NCBI GenBank assembly: GCA_020635395.1
Contig: JACJZV010000002.1
Span: 248,001 to 312,000 of the forward strand
Direction: 5' to 3'
DNA: 64,000 nucleotides
Source of the DNA: Flavobacteriales bacterium
GTDB lineage: Bacteria; Bacteroidota; Bacteroidia; NS11-12g; UBA9320
A program made the position numbers and the translations under genes. A model generated the notes under the pieces. That model was not told the origin of the DNA and made no database searches. It saw only the letters and a list, made by a program, of their open reading frames with translations. Positions 26,648 through 34,500 of the stretch are shown here, piece after piece. Each line of letters begins with the position of its first letter. Position 1 is the first letter of the stretch.

Positions 26648-27206
26648 AAGACTGTTTAAGGCGATGACTTCCGAAAAGGAGCGTCAAAAGTGGATCATTT
26701 TTACGGTAATATTTCAGTTATTTGGTTTTTTCATTTTTATTATTACAGAATGGGAAAAATTATCGCCAGGTAATATTTTAATCGCATTTGTTATCCTTTT
26801 GCCATTCAGCGTAGGCATACTTATTAGTAGGCTTGGGATTAATTATAGCATTGATAAGGAAAGGTTAATTGTTCGTTTTTGGATCTTACCAGTTAGATTT
26901 ACAAAATTGAGAAGTATAATATCAATCTCCCATTACAATAAGGGAATTGCAATATACGGAACAGAATCAAAGCAGAATTTATTGTCAATCAAATTAGTTC
27001 CAGTTAGCAAGATGTCTCCCGAAAAAAACGAAATAAATGTTACTCCTATAGATAGGGTGGAATTTATAAAATGTTTGTTGAGTCAAGGAATTAGTATTGA
27101 TTTATCACCAGAAATTGATTCTCTGCTTGGCAATTCCTCCGTGGCAAATAGCACGGGGGTAGAAGATGATTTTCCGCGGAGAACAAAACAGAAGAACAAT
27201 AAATAA
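26634..27206 (+). CDS. Two-helix membrane protein with PH-like domain, candidate immunity protein
   Basis: Starting at the ATG at 26634 (overlapping the RHS tip by 14 bp; 26637 or 26664 are alternatives), the product has about 190 aa. Two adjacent membrane segments ([17 protein letters not shown] and [17 protein letters not shown]) precede a beta-rich domain. The block [21 protein letters not shown] then KLRSIISI resembles bacterial pleckstrin-homology-like domains. The C-terminus is charged and ends in KQKNNK. The overlap with a toxin-tip gene is typical of an immunity partner, and a membrane location would suit protection against a membrane-active tip. Function is inferred from position. 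Confidence 0.6.
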   Translation: MMEGRRLFKAMTSEKERQKWIIFTVIFQLFGFFIFIITEWEKLSPGNILIAFVILLPFSVGILISRLGINYSIDKERLIVRFWILPVRFTKLRSIISISHYNKGIAIYGTESKQNLLSIKLVPVSKMSPEKNEINVTPIDRVEFIKCLLSQGISIDLSPEIDSLLGNSSVANSTGVEDDFPRRTKQKNNK

Positions 27207-27753
27207 AAGCATCCCGATAGCTATCGGGACTGCATGGCAATTAACATGAGGGTACAGGATTAGAATACAAAACATAAAAACAAGAAATGAAAGCATCCCG
27301 ATAGCTATCGGGACTGCATAAACAAAGGGTTCGGGGATGAATGTATTAGCAGAATAAGGTGTTCGTTATCCGGCAATTAACATGGGGGTAAAAGGTAAAA
27401 GATAAAAAACGAAACATAAAAACAAAAAATTACGGCATCCCGATAGCTATCGGGACTTCATAAACAAAGGGTTCGGGAACGAACGGCTTGGCCGTGGTGG
27501 GTATTGACAGAATAAGGTGTTCCTATATGTTAATTCAGGGGTTCGGGGAAACTCCCCGACAAGATCGCAAGTTCATCCCGATGGCTATTGGGACTGAATA
27601 AATATTACCTAAGATTCCAGGTTGTCCCATTATTGAATAAGGACAACCTGCCCGCCAGTTTAAATTTGTAATCAGTGTCCGCTATCGAGTGATTCGGATA
27701 GTATAAAAACTGACATTAATTTTTTTGGTAGTATCTAAAAAAAAGTCTCACAT
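27207..27753. repeat. Gene-free repeat region with palindrome array and further hairpins
   Basis: This 547-bp stretch holds no gene. It contains three perfect copies of the palindrome TCCCGATAGCTATCGGGA (27212-27229, 27296-27313, 27438-27455) and one degenerate copy (27576-27593). They are interleaved with partly repeated spacer sequence: ggcaattaacatg, aacaaagggttcggg and gaataaggtgttc each occur twice. Two other hairpins follow: TCGGGGA-AAC-TCCCCGA at 27543-27559, and a perfect 10-bp pair CAGGTTGTCC / GGACAACCTG at 27618-27627 and 27641-27650. The array closes the accessory region on the right. Confidence 0.8.
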
Positions 27754-28698
27754 CTACCAAAACTCATAGGCATACAGCCAATTTAACAGTCTATCATCTT
27801 CATGCGAAGACTCCATTTTCATTAAACCAAATTCATTATATGAATAGTGGCAAATACTACCTTCAAAACCCGTTATCAAAAAAATAAGCCTGCCGTCATC
27901 ACCGTAATACGTAGTCGATTTTTTAGCACCTATGTTTTTTGTTAGGTTGTGTTTCTCAAAGCAATAAGTCGTAACTGTCTCACGCACATTACTTTCATTG
28001 ATACTTTCTTTACCCATTATATATGAACCCCTTCCCCACTTGAACCACCAACGTTTTACAATTACCGAGTTGGAAAGGGTGTCAACGCTTAATGAATCTG
28101 TCCTGTATGCCAACTGCCTTTTGATAAGTTGATTTTCCTTGTTTAAATAATATGTAATCAAAGATTTATCGACCTGCAAAATGGTTTCTGACTCGGTTAT
28201 TTGTTTAAGTGTTATCTCAAATACAGTCTGTCGTTGTAAGTCGCGACTTACAAACCCCACCAATCTGCCATCAGCATTATAGAAAAATGAATCGATAGTT
28301 TTTAAATTACCCTCATACTTTCGTGCTACGAGTTTGTTTTGCTCATTATAAAACCATTGGGTTCTTTCCCTTATTTCCTTAACGACATTCTTTTTTCTAA
28401 AAACCAATTCCTCGCTCATAATCAATCCTGCCGTATCGAATGTTACAATTCTGGCAAAGTCCTTCGTTTTTGAAGAAGGGGAAGAAATTGCCAATCGCTT
28501 TACATGATTTAACTGGATTTTCGAAAGTTGCTCCGACATAATCGGATACTCAATATCGAAAGGAGCTTCGGGTTCTTCATACCAAAAAATAAAACTATCA
28601 TCACCCCCTGAGCCACTGACCAAAACACACCATAGGACAATGGATAAAGATATTTGAAGTATCACATTTGTTGGCCGAATAGAAACATGATTTATCAT
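27754..28698 (-). CDS. Exported hypothetical protein with YD-like hairpin repeats
   Basis: The 314-residue product starts with an N-terminal hydrophobic segment (NVILQISLSIVLWCVLVSG) that may be a signal or an anchor. It carries at least five repeats of a short strand-turn-strand motif: WFYNEQNKLVARKY, FFYNADGRLVGFVS, YYLNKENQLIKRQL, YYGDDGRLIFLIT and YSYNEFGLMKME. These resemble single YD/RHS-type repeats or the hairpins of Bacteroidota toast-rack proteins. There are not enough of them to form a shell. No enzyme motif is visible. It faces the RHS fragment across the palindrome array and may be related to the missing RHS body, but that is speculation. Confidence 0.6.
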   Translation of the reverse strand: MINHVSIRPTNVILQISLSIVLWCVLVSGSGGDDSFIFWYEEPEAPFDIEYPIMSEQLSKIQLNHVKRLAISSPSSKTKDFARIVTFDTAGLIMSEELVFRKKNVVKEIRERTQWFYNEQNKLVARKYEGNLKTIDSFFYNADGRLVGFVSRDLQRQTVFEITLKQITESETILQVDKSLITYYLNKENQLIKRQLAYRTDSLSVDTLSNSVIVKRWWFKWGRGSYIMGKESINESNVRETVTTYCFEKHNLTKNIGAKKSTTYYGDDGRLIFLITGFEGSICHYSYNEFGLMKMESSHEDDRLLNWLYAYEFW

Positions 28699-28759
28699 AA
28701 ATGTTCAGCTAAATTATTCCAAAAACGCGTTACTTGTGATATTAACTCATTCTCAAAAA

Positions 28760-29824
28760 TCACATCAACACCCCATCGACGGGTTCAATTTTTTCAGGCA
28801 AATCCGTTTCGCCAAGCATTTCTTTTAAATCTATTTCGATGGTACGGCAAAGTGACAGCATAGGTACATCGTTGCCCAAACCTTCAAATGGGTTTTCGGA
28901 ATAGTCGCCCACTAATTCCATCATCAAAAAAACCCAACCTACAATTACCGTAAACGGTATTGATAGCCAAGCTCCCCAATCGCCTAAATCATGAAACTCT
29001 GTAACCAACCCAAAGGGCAACAAGAAGATAAAAATGCCAATAAAGTAAAAGCTCATGCTGCCATACTGCCGAGGCAACGGAAATTTTTTAATTCGTTCGG
29101 CCTGACCTTGATATACATAAAACTCATTCAGAATTTTTTGCAGCTCCATGTGGCGAAAGTCGTCAATCAGGTTCATTTCGCGGTATTTCAGCAAATCTTG
29201 CGATTGCTCGTCGATAATTTGTGTGGCTGTGTTTTGAGCATTTATTAATCTATCAATTTCATCCTGTGGAAGACACTGCGGCAACTCGGTTTGCGTGGTT
29301 TCATCGGCATACAGGCCAATGCCCCAGCGTTTCAACCGCACTTCGGTGGCCTTTTGCACCAACCCCCCTTGACTGATATGCTCCCACTCGGTTGGAATCA
29401 ACAACTGGCTTCTTAATGAATACAACCAGCCAATGTGCCGATATATCAAGCGGCGGTGATACCCATTGAGTTTTTCGTCCGTAATTTTTTCATCTAAAAA
29501 CACATTGCTCACATAGCCTCTTACGTTGGTACCCCAACTGCGGCTGGCATTAACGATAGAACCCCAAATTTTTCTGGCCTCCCACAAGCGGTCGTATGCA
29601 CTGTTATTTTTAAAACCAACATAAAACGCAACAGCAGTACCCACCAGCGAAACAGGCAGCCAGGGTACTTTAAAATCAACAATATTTTGGTGTTCTACAT
29701 CCCGCAAATAATGCAGATATTCTACAAGAAAAGTAACAGCAGCAGCCCATGCCGTGAGCCAAATAAGATGCCCGCCACCAAATTGCATGATGCGTTTAAA
29801 GCTAAAGTTCTTTTTTACAAACAT
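28760..29824 (-). CDS. Bestrophin-like (RFP-TM family) membrane channel protein
   Basis: The 354-residue protein has the bacterial bestrophin pattern: an N-terminal pair of membrane helices, the signature FKNNSAYDRLWEARKIWGSIVNASRSWG, a cytoplasmic helical middle part, and a second helix pair (SFYFIGIFIFLLPFGLV and LSIPFTVIVGWVFLMMELVG). It ends with YSENPFEGLGNDVPM, the conserved acidic-tail motif. Bacterial homologues form pentameric cation or anion channels. It is the last gene of a three-gene minus-strand operon behind a PH-domain protein (9-nt gap) and a C1 peptidase (6-nt gap). The substrate and the reason for that linkage are unknown. Confidence 0.88.
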   Translation of the reverse strand: MFVKKNFSFKRIMQFGGGHLIWLTAWAAAVTFLVEYLHYLRDVEHQNIVDFKVPWLPVSLVGTAVAFYVGFKNNSAYDRLWEARKIWGSIVNASRSWGTNVRGYVSNVFLDEKITDEKLNGYHRRLIYRHIGWLYSLRSQLLIPTEWEHISQGGLVQKATEVRLKRWGIGLYADETTQTELPQCLPQDEIDRLINAQNTATQIIDEQSQDLLKYREMNLIDDFRHMELQKILNEFYVYQGQAERIKKFPLPRQYGSMSFYFIGIFIFLLPFGLVTEFHDLGDWGAWLSIPFTVIVGWVFLMMELVGDYSENPFEGLGNDVPMLSLCRTIEIDLKEMLGETDLPEKIEPVDGVLM

Positions 29825-29833
29825 GAATTATTG

Positions 29834-30277
29834 CTATGAGTGTATAATTTTTAGGGATGGTAAAAAAACCGAGATTGCTTGTACAAATGTTTCATTGGTT
29901 TTGGGGCTAATATAGATTTCTCCAAACTTGTATTTTACTCTTAAACCTTTGCCGGCGGTGGCAGGTTTTATACCTACCCATACCGTTTTTCCTACCTCAA
30001 TTTCGGTAATGTTTTCCAATTTAATTTTCCCCTTCATAATTCCGCTTTTATAAAAGAGATACTCATTATTGAGGGTGTAATAGGTGTTGAAATAAAAACC
30101 CGAGATTAGCAAAATAGCCAAAATATTTATAACCGCAGCAGCAATTACCTCGCCCCTCATCGGTTCTGCAACAAATAAGTAGATGGTTACACCCACCATA
30201 AACATGATGATTATTGCCAACAACCCAGACATCCAATCATCGCGTCGTGATTCGAACCGAATAGAATCGCTGCACAT
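29834..30277 (-). CDS. Small membrane protein with PH-like domain
   Basis: The 147-residue product has two hydrophobic segments (LLAIIIMFMVGVTIYLFVA and AAAVINILAILLISGFYF) followed by a domain of about 80 residues. Its pattern YYTLNNEYLFYKSGIMKGKIKLENITEIE matches bacterial PH-like membrane proteins. Function in this group is mostly unknown; some members modulate secretion or membrane stress. It lies between the C1 peptidase and the bestrophin gene with gaps of 6 and 9 nt. It shares its fold type, but not obvious sequence, with the candidate immunity protein at 26634-27206. Confidence 0.7.
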   Translation of the reverse strand: MCSDSIRFESRRDDWMSGLLAIIIMFMVGVTIYLFVAEPMRGEVIAAAVINILAILLISGFYFNTYYTLNNEYLFYKSGIMKGKIKLENITEIEVGKTVWVGIKPATAGKGLRVKYKFGEIYISPKTNETFVQAISVFLPSLKIIHS

Positions 30278-30283
30278 GTAAAA

Positions 30284-31495
30284 TTACAATTTCAATTTGT
30301 CCTTAATGTTTTTTGGTAAGGCATCTTTATGAACCATTACATCCATTGTTTTAAACTGCACATAGGCAGTAGATGCATACATATAACCATCACAGTCATT
30401 CTTCGTTCCCCACGAGTTTTTTACGATGTAATATACCGTTCCGTTTTGATCTTTTACCATTCCGGTAATGTGCATTCCGTGGTCATCAGTGGTGGCATAG
30501 TTGTCAAACGCCTCTTGTCTCATTTCTTGCGTAATGGTTTTTTCAGGTCCCGGCGAATCGAATTGATTGCCCCTTCTATCGGCACCTGCATCATTAAAGT
30601 GTTTATTGTCTTGTCCGGTTTGTGTTAAAGCACTTTCATCAGTAGGCACAATCGCCAAGCCGTTTTTAAACGAAAAACCCTTTTCGCTAACATCACTCGC
30701 CCAAGCAACAGAATAACCGTTGGTAAGGGAGTTGTTAATGCTCTGCATAAACTCATTTAGGGGTAAATTATACACCACTCCACCTCCCCAATTGTCGGCC
30801 ACCTCGAGCATAAAATTAGAATAAAACGGATGGTGCGTATAGGATGTAAGAGTCACATAATCATCCATGTTTAGTCCCAAACTTTCGGCAAAACTTGTTG
30901 GAGTATATTTTTTACCTTGATACTTAAACTCCGATGGAACTTTGCCCAAATAGGCATCCAAAACACCTTCAATAGCGGCTTTCCAAGCAGTGGTTAATGT
31001 ACCTTGTTTGTTTTGAATAATGGCATCGCACATCGCTTTTAGCACTGCAGCCATTTCGCTATGGTTATGATCTTCTGTGCCATAGTTGAGCCCCTGATAT
31101 ACTTCTTGCGGAACAATTCCGTAGTTTTTTATCACATGGGGTATGTCGTGAAAGGCTCCACCTTGAGCAAAGTTAATTGTTCCTTGCATTCGAACGTATT
31201 TCTCCGCCTTATCAAGATAAGCCATCCGCACGATATACATTTCGCTCAACTTGTGTTTTCCTTTGCCCAAACGCATTACCTCGCTTTCCATAAACGACAA
31301 TGCACTAAAGCTCCAGCAAGTGGCCGTTCTGTTTTGATTTTGAACCTCGTTGGCCTCAATATCTTTTACTACCGTAAAATAATAATGCCCATCCTTTTTG
31401 TTTTTGAGCGTGTCTCCTGAACCATCCGCGTTTGCCAGAACCTGCAAACTGAATAGGCTAACCAGCAACATTACCGATACCAATAATTGTTTCAT
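30284..31495 (-). CDS. Exported C1-family (bleomycin hydrolase-like) cysteine peptidase
   Basis: The 403-residue protein has a signal peptide (KQLLVSVMLLVSLFSLQVLA) and the papain-type catalytic residues. These are Q54 and C60 in NQNRTATCWSFSALSF, His in DDHGMHITGMVKD and Asn in YYIVKNSWGTKND. The wording of these motifs and the extra insertions match the PepC/bleomycin-hydrolase C1B group, which normally is cytosolic and hexameric. A signal peptide is a feature of the Bacteroidota branch. Substrates are probably short peptides in the periplasm. It heads the operon with the PH-like protein and the bestrophin-like channel. Confidence 0.9.
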   Translation of the reverse strand: MKQLLVSVMLLVSLFSLQVLANADGSGDTLKNKKDGHYYFTVVKDIEANEVQNQNRTATCWSFSALSFMESEVMRLGKGKHKLSEMYIVRMAYLDKAEKYVRMQGTINFAQGGAFHDIPHVIKNYGIVPQEVYQGLNYGTEDHNHSEMAAVLKAMCDAIIQNKQGTLTTAWKAAIEGVLDAYLGKVPSEFKYQGKKYTPTSFAESLGLNMDDYVTLTSYTHHPFYSNFMLEVADNWGGGVVYNLPLNEFMQSINNSLTNGYSVAWASDVSEKGFSFKNGLAIVPTDESALTQTGQDNKHFNDAGADRRGNQFDSPGPEKTITQEMRQEAFDNYATTDDHGMHITGMVKDQNGTVYYIVKNSWGTKNDCDGYMYASTAYVQFKTMDVMVHKDALPKNIKDKLKL

Positions 31496-31590
31496 TTTAT
31501 CTATGCTATTATTCGGTAGGCAAATTATTAAAATTTGTTTGGGCGAAAAAATTTATCAGACAAACGAAGATTTTTATCTTTAAAAGAAAC

Positions 31591-34500
31591 CTATCGAACT
31601 AAGGTAATGGTGCCAAAAAACGACTGAATAGAATCGTCTAAACCTCGCACTTTGAATTGGTAAAAATAGGTTCCCATAGCACCGGGTTGACCATTTATAG
31701 AACCATCCCAATACTCTTCGGGGTCTGAAGAACTAAAAATCAATTCTCCCCATCGGTTGAAAATGGTAAACTCATATATGCCGTTTTCATATTCTTGTGG
31801 CGATTTGATAAATAGAGCCACCGGTTTAAAACCATCGTTTATTAAATCTCCATTGGGGGCAAATGCATTCGGTATAAACACAATGGGTTTTGCTTTTAAA
31901 CATTGCGTGTTTGAATGACTTTCCGAACTATCGCCTATGGCCACGATTCGGAAACAATTTGACGCATTCAAATCAGAAGAGATTGGAATATTGACAAATG
32001 TATCAGCCGCAGAAACCACCTTAAAAGGTACAAAATTTTCGGCCACTTTCCGTTGAATTTGGTATTCCAAAACGGCAGTTGGCCATTGTTTGTAGTGCGT
32101 CCAATTAAAATAAAGTTGATCCTCAATTTTCTCTAACGAAAACAAAATCGATTTTCCAACCAAACCCGCTTTCCCTTCACTCAAACAATGGTCAATATTT
32201 ATAGCCGAGTAGGTATAACTATGGTTTTGCACATCCACCTGATAATCATCATACGAATTGTTTTGAATGTTTATCTGATTAATTCCTCCCAATTCATTCG
32301 TTTTAGACAATTTGTGGGTCTCGTTTGGTTTGTCAGATTGCAATTCTATGCGAATGTAACTGTCGTCAACCACCGTCACATTTTTAACGTTGGTAAGGCT
32401 TTGATTGCCCATATAGACTGGGGTTTGGCATGCTTCATTGCTTCTGCTGAGCCTTTTAAAACTATTATTGACTGAGAGGATAGCATAACAATAGTTTTCG
32501 TTGCACAAAAGGCTATCACGATATTGGTTTACACTTGCAGATACTACTCTCAAAGTGTCAAAACCCGTGCTGCTCTTTCGGAGTATGATGTAATAAAAAT
32601 CGGTATTTGGCCAATTGTATGGAGTCCATTTTAAATCGTTAACACCATTTTCGTTGGATGTAACTTCTAAAAAAATGGTGCAGTGTGTTTCAGAAAATGC
32701 ACTTTCAAAACCACAACTATCTAAATGTCGAACCTTGTAGCATTGGGGTGATAGGGATGTTTGAGCGAACAAATCTTTTTCAAATTTTAGCACAACATCC
32801 GAAGTAGTTAGCAAATCAAAACCGCCTAAAGCATTTTGCTTGTGTAATTCACTTTTCTCGTATGAAGCCACCGCCGGTGCAACCTTAATTGACGCAGAGC
32901 CATCCAACTCCACAGTGACAACTTCAATCTCGGCGGGCTGTTGATTTTTTGCATCCACAACCTTTATTGTCAACGAATCGGATGAGTAACATCCAGCACG
33001 GTCTGCAATTTCAAGTTTTAACAAAATATCACCCAAATAGTCGGCTTGAATGCTGAAAGATGAGTCGGGACGAGTGGATATTTTTCCAAAATAATCTATA
33101 GTCCATAGTCTGCTTGCAACACCAGTATCCACAACACTTAAATCTGCAACATCCAAAAGTTTTGTTAAACAACCAAACGAATCGACCCCAATTTGAATAG
33201 CAGGTGCTTTCACTACATGGATGAGCTTGGTGGCAGTGTCTGAGCAGCCAAATTTGTTTTTATTTATCAAGGTAAGATTGTATTTGCCGGGTGTTTGATA
33301 CAAATATTTTCCGTAAGCTGTGGTGCTGTCTGGTGTGCCATTGCCATCAAAATCCCAAAACCAAGAGCTGGCCTCTCTACCCAAATAAATATACTCCATT
33401 TTTAATTGACCGCAGGCTACCGAATCATCCACCCCAATATATGCGGTTGGCGTTGGTTTTACCCAAATAGTAGAGTCGCTTTTTACGGCATTTTGACACC
33501 CGTTTTTATCAACCACCAAAATGATGGGTTTGTACTGATTTTCTATTATTCTCCAATGATTTTTGTAGGTATGTTTTTCATTAAAATTAAATCCAAAATC
33601 GCTGCCATCGCCATAGTCGATATACATTTTGGATACATTTTCTGTTCTGCCTTTTAGGCCAACAACCAGAGGTTCACAACCGCGAATGTTTTCTACGGTA
33701 AAATCTACAACAGGGCCTTTTACCGTTATCATATTTTTTTTAATCATGGTGTCGGCACAGCCTGTTTTGTTTTTAGCAATTAAACTTACCGTGTATGGAA
33801 ATAAATCGCCGGAATTTTCGGTGTAAACCGTGGTAACTTTTGGATTGTCGGTTTTTAATCTTTTTCCATCGCCAAAATCCCAAAACAGCGTGTCGGCATA
33901 CAATGAAGTGGAACGAAAACGCTCATAAACCGGAGCACAATACAGGTTTGAATCCAATGCATAAAAATCGGCCACCGGAGAAACCACCTGCAGGCTTATT
34001 GTGGAGGTATCAAAGCAAAGCGAGTCTCGACTGGCAATTAATAGTAACGTATATTCTCCATTTTTATTTATTACCAGTGTTCCTGAATCTTTATACAAAC
34101 TACTCAAAAAATGGCTGTTGTTAGGCGATAAATTATAAAACCATTTATTAGCGAATTTATCCGTGTTATTGATAAACCTAAAAGGTGTTTTGGCACATAC
34201 AATGGAATCATGAAATTTAAACTGGGGATGCAACCCAACATGTATGGTGTCGGACCAAGCCGTGTCATCACAGTCGTGGTCATTTCTGGCAATTAGCCTC
34301 AATACATATTCTCCATTTCTGTTAAATTTAATGGTGGGTGCTTTTTTCGATTTATCATCTATCACAAAACCTGAGTCAGGGGTGATTTTCCAAGAATAAT
34401 ATTCGGCTTTAGAAGCATTTCCATAAACATAATTTATGGTTTTTGCCACCGGAACAAAAGGCACTCCGCGACATGTTTGTGTGTCGGGCAAATCAATTTC

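Noticed and set aside
27725..27760. TTGGTAG / CTACCAA inverted repeat as a terminator of the YD-like gene
   Set aside because: It overlaps the stop codon, has a 22-nt loop and is followed by A, not T, on the transcribed strand.
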